A DNA stretch of 7,267 nt, from contig PKCT01000126.1 of NCBI GenBank assembly GCA_002862325.1, positions 1-7,267 on the forward strand, read 5' to 3'. Below, in pieces: positions 1 through 7,267 of this stretch. The position numbers and the translations under genes are program-made. The notes beneath the pieces were generated by a model that was given only the letters and a program-made list of their open reading frames with translations, ran no database searches and was not told the origin of the DNA. Position 1 is the stretch's first letter; every line of letters starts with the position of its first letter. This DNA comes from Phycisphaerae bacterium. Lineage in GTDB: Bacteria; Planctomycetota; Phycisphaerae; Phycisphaerales; SM1A02.

Positions 1-185
1 GCTTCGTCGATCGCGTTGTCGACGCATTCGTAGACGAGGTGATGGAGCGCGTTCAACCCGGTTCCGCCGACGTACATGCCCGGCCGCTTGCGTACCGCCT
101 CGAGTCCCTCGAGGACCTGAATCGATTCGCTGGTGTAGTCGTCGCCACCCTGGTCGGCGGTTGGAGTGTCCGTCTGGTCTGTCAT
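1..185 (-). CDS. gyrB: DNA gyrase subunit B, N-terminal fragment (runs off the left edge)
   Basis: My translation of the minus strand from the ATG at 185-183 gives 61 residues before the window ends. After a polar leader of about 20 residues comes SIQVLEGLEAVRKRPGMYVG, the hallmark start of the GHKL ATPase domain of type IIA topoisomerases. It is followed by TGLNALHHLVYECVDNAIDEA, which carries the Asn and acidic residues that hold Mg-ATP in GyrB (Asn46 region of E. coli). GyrB pairs with GyrA to introduce negative supercoils using ATP. ParE has a very similar N-terminus, so topoisomerase IV subunit B cannot be excluded from this piece. The start is set by homology: no upstream ATG, GTG or TTG is in frame within the 75 bases before it, and the Shine-Dalgarno is poor. 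It is divergent from the amidase gene. Confidence 0.93.
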   Translation of the reverse strand, partial: MTDQTDTPTADQGGDDYTSESIQVLEGLEAVRKRPGMYVGGTGLNALHHLVYECVDNAIDE

Positions 186-200
186 TGGGAATTCGTCGGA

Positions 201-213
201 CCGGCAACGCCGG
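201..213. repeat. Short inverted repeat in the gyrB leader
   Basis: A perfect CCGGC/GCCGG pair is separated by AAC and lies 15 bp upstream of the gyrB ATG. In the gyrB transcript it could form a five-pair GC hairpin with a three-base loop just ahead of the ribosome-binding region. No U-tract follows, so it is not a Rho-independent terminator. At this GC content such short dyads also occur by chance. Confidence 0.35.
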
Positions 214-218
214 CGGTG

Positions 219-248
219 GGGGAATGCCGGCGAAATCCCCGATGGGGA
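219..248. repeat. Mutually exclusive GGGGA/TCCCC pairings in the gyrB leader
   Basis: TCCCC at 236-240 can pair with GGGGA at 244-248 (three-base loop) or with GGGGA at 219-223 (12-base loop). The two pairings share the central arm, so only one can form at a time. They sit 34-63 bp upstream of the gyrB ATG, likely within the leader transcript if the promoter is the TAGAAT near 270. A regulatory role is speculation. Confidence 0.3.
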
Positions 249-556
249 GACGTCTCGCCGGACCTTTGAATTCTAGCGAAATCCGGCTCTCGACGCCGCC
301 CGGAGGCCCCAATTCCGGAGGCGTTGGATTCGTCTGGGGTCAGGGAAAGCGACGGTCGGAAATCGTCTCGAACGGTCCGTGGAGACCCGTCAAACCGACG
401 TCTTGGCAAACCTTCTGGACCGCCCCGTCGTATCGGCGGGAACCCCCGGTTGGGCGAGACCTATACTTAGTGCAGAAGGACCGGGCCGGCGGACGATGGA
501 TCACAGGAGCGGCGGCCACGGAAGGTCGCATCGAGACCCCGAGCCGGACCGATTCC

Positions 557-562
557 GAGGAG
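557..562 (+). promoter_or_regulatory. Ribosome-binding site that decides the amidase start
   Basis: GAGGAG lies six bases before the ATG at 569. Its position picks this start over any of the in-frame starts further upstream, and it places the twin-arginine signal at residues 19-20 of the product. Confidence 0.75.
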
Positions 563-568
563 TTGCGG

Positions 569-1324
569 ATGTCAGAACCCCAGAAATCATTGGGTGACCA
601 CGGCGACGGGAACGGCCTCGATCGCCGAGACGTCCTCGCTCAGACCCTTCGGATCCTGGCGGTCGCGGGAATCGGAACCGCGGGCCTGCTTGGCTGCGCA
701 CCGAAGCGACGGACCATCGCACGCCCCCTCCCCGATCTGCCGTCGGCGAGCACCTCCAGCACCGCCCGCATTCCGGTCGAATTGCCGCGACGACTGCCTT
801 CCACCGGCTTCGACCAGGTGGTCAGCCGCGCGGATTGGACTTCCAGTCGTCCCAACACGCGGAACATGGATCGCATGGGCAGGCTGCGGTACGTCACGGT
901 GCACCACGACGGTCTGCAGTCGCCCCTCACCCGGTCCGATCGGCGATCGAGTCTCGCGCGACTCGAGACCATCCGACGCGGTCACGTGGTCCACAACCGC
1001 TGGGCCGACATCGGCTACCACTACGCCATCGATCGATCGGGGCGCATCTGGGAGTGCCGCCCGCTGTCCTGGCAGGGCGCGCACGTCAAACGGCACAACG
1101 AGGGGAACATCGGCATCCTCGTGATGGGCAACTTCGAGATCGAGCGCCCGACGAGTTCGCAGGTCGCGGCCCTCAATCTGCAGATCGCGGCGCTGATGTC
1201 GGCCTTCGGCATCTCGTCCAGGAACGTGAAGACCCACCAGGAGTGGCCCACCGCTCGGACCTCCTGTCCCGGGCGTCATCTGCAACCACGATTCGACCAA
1301 CTGAAGTCGAGGGGCTTCGCCTGA
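569..1324 (+). CDS. Tat-exported lipoprotein, N-acetylmuramoyl-L-alanine amidase / PGRP family
   Basis: This 251-residue protein is probably a zinc amidase that cuts the bond between muramic acid and L-Ala in peptidoglycan, acting at the envelope. Residues 18-43 form an export signal: a twin arginine (DRRDVL, Arg19-Arg20), a hydrophobic run, then the lipobox LLGC with Cys43 as the lipidation site. A Pro/Ser/Thr-rich linker follows to about residue 80. The amidase_2/PGRP fold then starts at VVSRADW. Likely zinc ligands are His112 or His113 (TVHHDG), His223 (KTHQEW) and Cys233 (TSCPG), matching the His/His/Cys set of T7 lysozyme; Tyr150 in GYHYAID matches its catalytic Tyr. GNIGILVMGNF is the typical core strand. 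All key residues are present, so it should be active rather than only a sensor. It is divergent from gyrB and converges on the small membrane-protein gene. Confidence 0.88.
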   Translation: MSEPQKSLGDHGDGNGLDRRDVLAQTLRILAVAGIGTAGLLGCAPKRRTIARPLPDLPSASTSSTARIPVELPRRLPSTGFDQVVSRADWTSSRPNTRNMDRMGRLRYVTVHHDGLQSPLTRSDRRSSLARLETIRRGHVVHNRWADIGYHYAIDRSGRIWECRPLSWQGAHVKRHNEGNIGILVMGNFEIERPTSSQVAALNLQIAALMSAFGISSRNVKTHQEWPTARTSCPGRHLQPRFDQLKSRGFA

Positions 1325-1331
1325 GTCGTCA

Positions 1332-1514
1332 TCAGGTCGCCGGAGGTTCCTTCGGGTCGTCGATCGGTTCACCTCGCCCGGCCGCGGCTCGCCGGTCGTC
1401 GTCGTCCAGCTTCCGCTGAAGCGACGCGTCGCCGGCTTCCACCCGGTTGACCACCTTCCAGATCACCCACCCGACGAGAAGCATCGACGCGGTCATGGCG
1501 AGCATGGGAAGCAT
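1332..1514 (-). CDS. Small single-span membrane protein of unknown function
   Basis: This 60-residue ORF begins 21 bp after the kinase stop and looks like the last gene of the minus-strand cluster. Residues 1-22 are hydrophobic and form one membrane segment ending in GWVIWKVV. The rest is a highly charged tail (QRKLDDDDRRAAAGR, then an acidic, Pro-rich end), likely cytoplasmic if the N-terminus faces out. There is a GGAG 11 bases upstream of the ATG, and a second Met at residue 4 is possible. I do not recognise a family; size and layout recall small accessory subunits of membrane complexes, but no motif supports a specific one. Its stop is 7 bp from that of the convergent amidase gene, with no visible terminator between. 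It may not be a real gene, but placement, ribosome site and the clear membrane segment favour it. Confidence 0.55.
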   Translation of the reverse strand: MLPMLAMTASMLLVGWVIWKVVNRVEAGDASLQRKLDDDDRRAAAGRGEPIDDPKEPPAT

Positions 1515-1535
1515 GAAGAGTCTGGCTCCGGTTTC

Positions 1536-3041
1536 TCAGGACTGGCGGAGGAGCGGAAAGATCCGCTGCAGCGCGGGATAGAGGGCTCGATACGCGTCTC
1601 GACGTGCAAGCAGGCGGGGACCGTCCTCGTCTGGTTCGATGCGATCGGTCTCGTGGATCCAGGTTCGGGAGGTCGTCTCGAGGTGCTGCTCCAGTCCACC
1701 TCCCACGGCGGCGAGCATGGCTGCGCCGTATGCGGTCCCTTCGGTGGTCGTCGTGGTCGCGACCGGAAGATCGAAGAGATCGGCACAGAGCTGGCGCCAA
1801 AGCGAACTCTTGACTCCGCCACCGGAGAGTCGGACGACGTCTGCGCGGACGTCCGCGTCACGGACGAGATCCAGGCAGTCGGCGAGTCCATGGGTGACCC
1901 CCTCGAAGACCGCACGAGCCAGGTGTCCACGGTGATGGCGTTTGTCCAGGCCGATAAATCCGCCCCGCGCATCCGTGTCCGCATGGGGCGTTCGCTCTCC
2001 CGAGAGATACGGCATGAACATGACGCCCTCGGCTCCCGCTGGCACCTCCGCCGCGAGTCGTTCGATCTCCGCGAAGGCGTCCGGATGCTCCTGCAGATCC
2101 GGCGTCACCGCCGATCGGAACCAGTCGAGGCTTCCGGCGCCGGAGAGCATGACGCCCATGAGATGCCAGGTGCCTGGAACCGCATGGCAGAAGGCGTGGA
2201 GCGTACCGCCGGCCACCGGTCGCCATCGCTCGGTCGGTGCGAAGATCACACCGCTCGTACCGAGGGCGGCGCCGATCATGCCCTCTCGGACGAGACCGGT
2301 GCCCACCGCGCTTGCCGCCTGGTCGCCGGCACCGGCCACGACGGGAACGCCGGATCGAAGTCCGGTTTCGGTCGAGGCCTCTTCGGTGATGCGACCAGTG
2401 ACCTCGACGCTTTCGGCCGCGTCGGGCCACCACGAGCGCGGAAGATCGAGTTCGTCGAGCAGATCCGTCGCCCACCTTCGGTGTTCGCAGTCGAAGACGG
2501 CCGTACCGCTCGCGTCGGAGACATCGGTCGACAACTCTTCGGTCAGCTTCCAACGAAGCCAGTCCTTGGGGAGGAGGACCTTTTCGACCCGGGCGTAGGC
2601 ATCGGGCTCGTGCTCGCGCATCCACAGGAGTTTCGGCGCGGTGAATCCGGCCAGCATCCGATTTCCGGTGGCAGCCAGAAGTCGATCGATTCCGAGTTCG
2701 GACTCGACGTCGTCGCAAATCGACTGGGACCGCCCATCGTTCCAGAGGATCGCGGGACGGATGGGGGACATCGAGGCGTCGAGCGTTACCAGTCCGTGCA
2801 TCTGCCCGGTGAGACCGACGGCTTCGATCTCCGAAGGATCGCACGAGGCGTCTCGGCATGCCGCTTGGATCGCGACCTGACTGCCGGTCCACCAGTCTTC
2901 GGGCGGTTGTTCACTCCATCCGCTTCGGAGCATCGTGGGGGCATAGCCGCCGTGGCCGACGCCGGCGACGATTCCCGACGCGTCGACGACGACCGCCTTC
3001 GTTCCGCTCGTCCCGACATCGATCCCGAGGACCTTGGACAT
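1536..3041 (-). CDS. xylB: Xylulokinase (FGGY family carbohydrate kinase)
   Basis: This 501-residue cytoplasmic kinase should phosphorylate D-xylulose with ATP to xylulose 5-phosphate, feeding the pentose phosphate pathway. The N-terminal phosphate loop is GIDVGTSGTK (residues 6-15, Asp8). GQMHG at 79-83 is the xylulokinase form of the substrate loop. GFTAPKLLWMREH (132-144) fits FGGY signature 1, and the stretch at 360-380 (GGFIGL ... HLARAVFE) fits signature 2. GAGDQAA carries the likely catalytic base Asp240. MPYLSGERTPH (343-353) and SGGGVKSSLW (406-415) are typical of the C-terminal ATP lobe. Length is normal and no motif is broken. The ATG at 3041 is preferred because GAGGA lies nine bases ahead and the product then begins MSKVLGID. 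A TTG at 3086 in the same frame would add 15 unrelated residues. No isomerase or xylose transporter is in the window; another ketose or polyol substrate remains possible. Confidence 0.9.
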   Translation of the reverse strand: MSKVLGIDVGTSGTKAVVVDASGIVAGVGHGGYAPTMLRSGWSEQPPEDWWTGSQVAIQAACRDASCDPSEIEAVGLTGQMHGLVTLDASMSPIRPAILWNDGRSQSICDDVESELGIDRLLAATGNRMLAGFTAPKLLWMREHEPDAYARVEKVLLPKDWLRWKLTEELSTDVSDASGTAVFDCEHRRWATDLLDELDLPRSWWPDAAESVEVTGRITEEASTETGLRSGVPVVAGAGDQAASAVGTGLVREGMIGAALGTSGVIFAPTERWRPVAGGTLHAFCHAVPGTWHLMGVMLSGAGSLDWFRSAVTPDLQEHPDAFAEIERLAAEVPAGAEGVMFMPYLSGERTPHADTDARGGFIGLDKRHHRGHLARAVFEGVTHGLADCLDLVRDADVRADVVRLSGGGVKSSLWRQLCADLFDLPVATTTTTEGTAYGAAMLAAVGGGLEQHLETTSRTWIHETDRIEPDEDGPRLLARRDAYRALYPALQRIFPLLRQS

Positions 3042-3048
3042 GCTCGCT

Positions 3049-3055
3049 CTTCCTC
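3049..3055 (-). promoter_or_regulatory. Ribosome-binding site that decides the xylB start
   Basis: GAGGAAG on the minus strand lies just upstream of the ATG at 3041; the core GAGGA is nine bases away. It sits in the 41-bp gap after the lipoprotein gene and supports initiation at 3041 over the overlapping TTG at 3086. Confidence 0.7.
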
Positions 3056-3082
3056 GACGGTCAGTGGTGGTCACGTCCGCGT

Positions 3083-3784
<702 letters not shown>

Positions 3785-3827
3785 GTTGAACCTCTGTGGA
3801 GTGGGTCGAAGCACGGTGAGATGGTAG

Positions 3828-4988
3828 TCAGTTCGCCTTCAGGGCCTCAGGGACGGCGAGCCGAAGGCACCGGACCGCGGGCATCATCGCGCCCACCACG
3901 CCCAGGCCGAGTCCGGACGCGAGTCCGATCGCGAGCACGCCGGAGTCGATATTCAGACCGAAGACGCCCATGGAGAAGTCGATCGCGACGCCGTTGAGCA
4001 GCCAGATGCACAGTCCGGCGGCGACGAGCCCCCCGATCGCAGCGGCGAGGACCGACTCGACGATGAGACTGCGGACGATTGCGCCGCGCGAATAGCCGAG
4101 GGTCTGAAGGGTCCCGATCTCCCGGACGCGGCTCGCGAAGGCGGCGTAGGTCGTGTTGAGACCTCCGACCACGCCGCCGAGGGCGACCATGATGGCGGTG
4201 GCGATCACCATGATCCGAATCGGCCGAAAGAAGGCGGCGAGGGACGCGTAGTAGTCGCTCTCGCGGGTCGCCAGCAACTCGAGATCCAACCGTGAGCTGG
4301 TGAACGCCTCGGTGCCACTGACGTCCGTGCTCTCGAGTCTCGCCACGACGCAGGAGAGTGTGTCCCGCTGGGAGACGACGAGAAGATCGGAGAGCGGCAT
4401 CCAGATCTCGCCTTCGATGACGCCGCCGTCTGCGGCGATGACGCCGCTGATCACGAACGTCGTGTCGTCGACGGAGATCTCGCCCCCGACGGCCTCCGAT
4501 GGACCGACGTAGCCGAGGGTTCGTATCGCGAGCTGTCCGGCCGCGACCTCGTTCATGCCCCGTCGAGGTGGTCGTCCTGCTATGAAGTTCGCGTTCTCGT
4601 GCACGAGGAACGCCGACGGGCGGACTCCCCGAATCATCGCGTTGGTCTTTCCACCCGTCTCCGTCTCGATCTCCAGCGCCGTGTGGATCTCGGGCGACAC
4701 CGCCGACGTGCCGGCATGCGAAACGACATCGGGGATGCTCGCGGCGGCGATCGTGGGTGTCGACATCGGGATCTCGCTCCGCTCGATGCTCTCTTCGCTC
4801 CCGATCCCGATCAGGATCACGTTCCGTTCGGAGCCGCTCGTGCGGAGGGCCTGTTGCATGCCGTTGATGAACCCGCCCGCCCCGATCACCAGGGCGACGA
4901 CGAGTCCGCTGCCGGTCGCGGTGAGCAACAGACGGGACGGACTGCGTCCGAGATTGCGAATGGCGTAGTCGAGAGGAAGTCCTGGCAT
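3828..4988 (-). CDS. ABC transporter permease, FtsX/MacB type (second permease)
   Basis: This 386-residue inner-membrane protein has the MacB/LolC/FtsX layout. A cytoplasmic start (LDYAIRNLGRSPSRLLLT) leads into TM1 at about 20-43. A large periplasmic domain spans about 45-255, with GVRPSAFLVHENANFIAGR and NEVAAGQLA typical of the MacB_PCD fold. Three further spans lie at about 257-281, 307-333 and 350-372. The cytoplasmic loop RVREIGTLQTLGYSRGAIVR (287-306) is the FtsX-family region contacting the ATPase, and the C-terminus PAVRCLRLAVPEALKA is the standard ending. It has no ATPase domain and must use the one encoded upstream. It resembles the DevC/MacB permeases that partner HlyD-type adaptors. 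It starts 16 bp after the first permease gene, with GGAG ten bases before the ATG. The substrate cannot be read from sequence. Confidence 0.92.
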   Translation of the reverse strand: MPGLPLDYAIRNLGRSPSRLLLTATGSGLVVALVIGAGGFINGMQQALRTSGSERNVILIGIGSEESIERSEIPMSTPTIAAASIPDVVSHAGTSAVSPEIHTALEIETETGGKTNAMIRGVRPSAFLVHENANFIAGRPPRRGMNEVAAGQLAIRTLGYVGPSEAVGGEISVDDTTFVISGVIAADGGVIEGEIWMPLSDLLVVSQRDTLSCVVARLESTDVSGTEAFTSSRLDLELLATRESDYYASLAAFFRPIRIMVIATAIMVALGGVVGGLNTTYAAFASRVREIGTLQTLGYSRGAIVRSLIVESVLAAAIGGLVAAGLCIWLLNGVAIDFSMGVFGLNIDSGVLAIGLASGLGLGVVGAMMPAVRCLRLAVPEALKAN

Positions 4989-5004
4989 CGGTCGACGTCT
5001 CCGA

Positions 5005-6165
5005 TCAAACGGCCCGGAGGCCTTCGCTGATTTCGGCTCGAGCGGCCCTCAGGGCCGGCACCACGCCGGCGAGGAGACCCAGTCCGAGGGCGATGCCCGC
5101 GCCGACGAACGCGAGCCGCGGGTCGTGCGCGACTTCGATGTTGACGCCCTCCATCGTGAGGTTGAATCGTCCGACCATCATCAGGGCGACCGATGCGATC
5201 GCGCCGACCGCACCGCCCAGGAGACCTAGGATCGCGCCCTCCATGAGGACCATCCAGGCGAGAAGGCCGCCGGTGAATCCAAGCGTCTGGAGCACCGCAT
5301 GATCCCGGATCCGATCGCGCATCGCGAGGACGATGGCATTTCCGATCAACGCGAGAACCATGGCGAGAGATCCCCAGCCCACCCAGCTGGCGAAGTTGAC
5401 GAGTTCCAGAACGTCGCGGGCGGCACGACCGGTGAAGGCCTTCTCCGGCCAGGTCGAGGTCGGATGCTCGTCGCGGGCGAATTCCGCATCGATGGATGCG
5501 GCCACCGTATCCAGGGACGTGGGGTCGTCGACGGTGACGATGAACTGCGTCACGATCCCACCCGTACCACCTCGATACATCGCCTCCTGGATGAACGGAA
5601 GCTTCACGTACGCGACGTTGCGGTCCTGGAGCCGGTCGCTCGCCACGATGCCGGCGATGTAGACCGTGATTCCCGCGGCGCTGAATCGGTCGCCGACCTT
5701 GACGCCACGTCTCACCGCCATGGATTCGCCGACCAGGGCCGCGTCTCCCCGCTTCTGCCAGGTGTCCATGTCTCCATCGACGATCTGCGCAGCATCGCTC
5801 AGCGTCCGTTCCACGTCGTCCGCCGGAATACCGCGAAACGTCACGACATCGAGGCTCGCTCGGCAGTTCGACACCAGGATCTGCATCGGGACCACGCTGG
5901 ACACGCCCTCCACCCGTTCGATCCGGTCGCCGTAGTACTGCGGCAACTTGCTGCTGAACGGACAGAATCGATTCTCCCGGTAGACGATCAACGTCGCGTC
6001 CTCGGCCGAGGCGCTGGTGGCTTCGTGCACGCCGGATCGCATCGCTTCGACCGAGGTGAAGAGGAAGATCGCCATGGCGATGCCCGCGACCGTGAGGCCG
6101 CTTCGAAGCGGTGCTCGCACGATCTGTCTCCAGACGGTCGGGAAGGTCGAAAGTATCCGGCTCAT
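5005..6165 (-). CDS. ABC transporter permease, FtsX/MacB type (first permease)
   Basis: This second, clearly different permease is also 386 residues and shares the four-span plan: TM1 at about 24-41, a periplasmic domain to about 255, then spans near 262-283, 300-330 and 350-370. Its FtsX loop is MRDRIRDHAVLQTLGFTGG (282-300) and it ends PALRAARAEISEGLRAV. The periplasmic domain begins with ENRFCPFSSKLPQYYGDRIE (64-83), a motif absent from its partner; Cys68 and Cys101 are the only two Cys in that domain and could form a disulfide. The ATG overlaps the ATPase stop as ATGA, with GGAGG seven bases upstream inside the ATPase gene, indicating translational coupling. With the 3828-4988 product it probably forms a heterodimer, as LolC/LolE do, though these two are less alike than typical duplicates. 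Confidence 0.92.
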   Translation of the reverse strand: MSRILSTFPTVWRQIVRAPLRSGLTVAGIAMAIFLFTSVEAMRSGVHEATSASAEDATLIVYRENRFCPFSSKLPQYYGDRIERVEGVSSVVPMQILVSNCRASLDVVTFRGIPADDVERTLSDAAQIVDGDMDTWQKRGDAALVGESMAVRRGVKVGDRFSAAGITVYIAGIVASDRLQDRNVAYVKLPFIQEAMYRGGTGGIVTQFIVTVDDPTSLDTVAASIDAEFARDEHPTSTWPEKAFTGRAARDVLELVNFASWVGWGSLAMVLALIGNAIVLAMRDRIRDHAVLQTLGFTGGLLAWMVLMEGAILGLLGGAVGAIASVALMMVGRFNLTMEGVNIEVAHDPRLAFVGAGIALGLGLLAGVVPALRAARAEISEGLRAV

Positions 6166-6896
6166 CGCACATCCTCCGATTCAAGGTTTGACTCCGACGC
6201 CATCGGGGTAGTGGCTTCGCCTTCGGCCTCGGCGAGACGTCCCTTCTCCAGGTGGAGCACCGAGTCGCACCACTCGGTGGTCTTGGGATCGTGCGTCACC
6301 ATGACGATCGTGCGTCCCAGGTCCCGATTCAATCTCGCCATGAGATCCATGATCGAGACGGCGCTTTCACGGTCGAGATCCCCGGTGGGTTCGTCGGCGA
6401 GGATGAGTGTGGGGTCGGTCACGATGGCTCGTGCGATCGCCACCCGCTGCTCCTGTCCCCCCGAGAGTTGTCTTGGAAGGTGATCGCTGCGATCGGCGAT
6501 GCCTACGAGGTCGAGCGCGGCTGCAACGCGACGGTGACGTTCCTTGCGGGAGATCCTGTGCAGAAGAAGGGGTAGTTCGACGTTTTCGTAGGCGGTCAGT
6601 ACCGGTACGAGGTTGTAGAGCTGGAAGATGTACCCCACCGCGGACGCCCGCCACGCCGCGAGCGCACCCCGCGAAAGATGGTGAATCTCGCGTCCATCGA
6701 CGACCAGCGAACCGCTCGTGGGTCGGTCGATGCCGGCGAGGAGATTGAGCAAGGTGGTCTTTCCTGATCCGGACGGCCCCATCAGCGCCAGGAAGGTGCC
6801 GGCCTCGATGTCCAGATCGAGATCGCGCAGGGGTGTGATCTCCTGATCGCCTCGGCGATAGGTCCGGGTGAGTTGGCGACATTCGATCAGGCTCAT
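6162..6896 (-). CDS. ABC transporter ATP-binding protein, LolD/MacB family
   Basis: This 244-residue cytoplasmic ATPase drives the two permeases encoded next to it. All motifs are intact: Walker A GPSGSGKTT (40-48), Q-loop Gln92 in YIFQLYNLVP, signature LSGGQ (144-148), Walker B ILADEP (165-170, catalytic Glu169), D-loop GDLD, and switch His202 in MVTHD. The N-terminal TYRRGDQEITPLRDLDLDIEAG and the Q-loop region are characteristic of the LolD/MacB/FtsE group of mechanotransmission transporters rather than importers. After the core, about 25 polar, acidic residues form a tail not needed for the fold. The ATG overlaps the adaptor stop (ATGA) and is preceded by AGGAGG at seven bases, the best ribosome site in the window. 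The family exports lipoproteins, macrolides, toxins or metals, and the sequence does not tell which. Confidence 0.95.
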   Translation of the reverse strand: MSLIECRQLTRTYRRGDQEITPLRDLDLDIEAGTFLALMGPSGSGKTTLLNLLAGIDRPTSGSLVVDGREIHHLSRGALAAWRASAVGYIFQLYNLVPVLTAYENVELPLLLHRISRKERHRRVAAALDLVGIADRSDHLPRQLSGGQEQRVAIARAIVTDPTLILADEPTGDLDRESAVSIMDLMARLNRDLGRTIVMVTHDPKTTEWCDSVLHLEKGRLAEAEGEATTPMASESNLESEDVR

Positions 6897-7267
6897 CGTG
6901 GATCCTCCTCGGTCCGCGCGCGGGCGACGACGGGGGTATTCGACGCGGGCGGATCGCCCAGGATGACGACGTCTCCGGGCGAGAGGCCGTCTTCGATCTC
7001 CAGCCAGTCCTCATGACGCCCGGGCCCGAGCACCACGTCGCGCGGTTGGGCCAGACCGGCGTTCCCGCGGCGGTCCGCCACGACCCAGACCCGACCGTCC
7101 TCTCGAATCGCGTCCTCCGGCACGAAGACACGGGAGGCGGTGCGCCGAACCGCGTCCGTGTCCGCGTCCGCTGCGCTGTTCGGCAGGATTCGCACTCGGG
7201 CGAGCATGTCCGGCTTGAGCAGTGGCGACGGATCCGTGATCGCGACCTTGGCCTCGACCGTGTTCTT
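6893..7267 (-). CDS. HlyD/MacA-type periplasmic adaptor subunit, C-terminal fragment (start outside the window)
   Basis: The last 124 residues are visible, from KNTVEAKVAI to TEEDPR, and the frame stays open to the window edge. DPSPLLKPDMLARVRI is the end of the beta-barrel domain common to membrane fusion proteins. VFVPEDAIREDGRVWVV, then EIEDGLSPGDVVILGDPP, is the membrane-proximal domain of MacA/AcrA-like adaptors. Such proteins are anchored in the inner membrane and link an inner-membrane pump to an outer-membrane channel. It overlaps the ATPase start by ATGA and is the first visible gene of the cluster; an outer-membrane TolC-like gene or the true operon start may lie beyond the right edge. 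The N-terminal anchor and hairpin cannot be seen, so the exact subtype is open. Confidence 0.9.
   Translation of the reverse strand, partial: KNTVEAKVAITDPSPLLKPDMLARVRILPNSAADADTDAVRRTASRVFVPEDAIREDGRVWVVADRRGNAGLAQPRDVVLGPGRHEDWLEIEDGLSPGDVVILGDPPASNTPVVARARTEEDPR

Larger units (their letters stand above)
186..568. promoter_or_regulatory. Divergent intergenic region between gyrB and the amidase gene
   Basis: This 383-bp stretch must hold the promoters of both divergent genes. I see no convincing gene in it: the open frame running into the amidase from 161 has no family-like sequence before 569. Weak candidates are a TATACT -10-like hexamer at 462-467 (plus strand, no good -35 at 16-18 bp) and TAGAAT on the minus strand at 275-270 for gyrB (5 of 6 matches to TATAAT, no good -35). 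Two short inverted repeats lie near the gyrB start and are listed separately. No tRNA or other known RNA was recognised. Confidence 0.5.

Noticed and set aside
201..248. Rho-independent terminator between gyrB and the amidase gene
   Set aside because: The stems lie at the 5' ends of two divergent genes and no T-tract follows on either strand.
462..467. TATACT as a firm sigma70 promoter for the amidase
   Set aside because: There is no credible -35 hexamer at 16-18 bp and no extended -10; it is kept only as a weak candidate in the intergenic entry.
161..568. N-terminal extension of the amidase to an ATG at 161
   Set aside because: It would overlap gyrB, place the export signal about 150 residues in, and has low-complexity sequence; the ATG at 569 has a good ribosome site and a signal peptide near the start.
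587..1372. 261-residue minus-strand open frame opposite the amidase
   Set aside because: It is antisense to a gene with intact catalytic residues and has no recognisable domain.
4886..6184. 432-residue minus-strand open frame across the first permease
   Set aside because: It overlaps the true permease in another frame, is extremely Arg/Gly/His-rich and lacks membrane segments, so it is a frame shadow.

Overview
The window comes from a GC-rich bacterium, with strong G/C preference at third codon positions. The Tat and lipoprotein export signals, and a Cys motif (PWDYCC) that I associate from memory with planctomycete proteins, suggest Planctomycetota (Phycisphaera-like). That placement is tentative, because nothing here is a decisive taxonomic marker.

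Layout. Left edge (1-185, minus): the first 61 residues of a GyrB-type ATPase, running out of the window. A 383-bp non-coding stretch (186-568) separates it from a divergent plus-strand gene (569-1324) for a Tat-exported, lipid-anchored peptidoglycan-recognition/N-acetylmuramoyl-alanine amidase. That gene converges with only 7 bp between stops on a tight minus-strand cluster filling the rest of the window. In transcription order, right to left, the cluster holds: the C-terminal part of an HlyD/MacA-type periplasmic adaptor (6893-7267, start outside the window), an LolD/MacB-type ABC ATPase (6162-6896), two different FtsX/MacB-type permeases (5005-6165 and 3828-4988), a small lipoprotein with a Cys cluster and a His/Asp-rich tail (3083-3784), a xylulokinase-type FGGY sugar kinase (1536-3041) and a 60-residue single-span membrane protein (1332-1514). 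Adaptor/ATPase and ATPase/permease overlap by ATGA. The remaining gaps are 16, 43, 41 and 21 bp, and I see no terminator among them.

How the genes fit together. Adaptor, ATPase and two permeases form a complete MacAB-like exporter core in which the usual MacB fusion is split and the permease is probably a heterodimer. The lipoprotein immediately downstream has a signal-anchored OB-like body, four Cys in 18 residues and 11 His in its last 31 residues, so it probably binds metal in the periplasm. A metal-linked or envelope-maintenance job for the transporter is an inference from this arrangement. The xylulokinase appears to be a metabolic passenger on the same transcript. I found no CRISPR array, tRNA, rRNA, insertion sequence or phage gene. 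The most unusual part is the split exporter coupled to the His-tailed lipoprotein.
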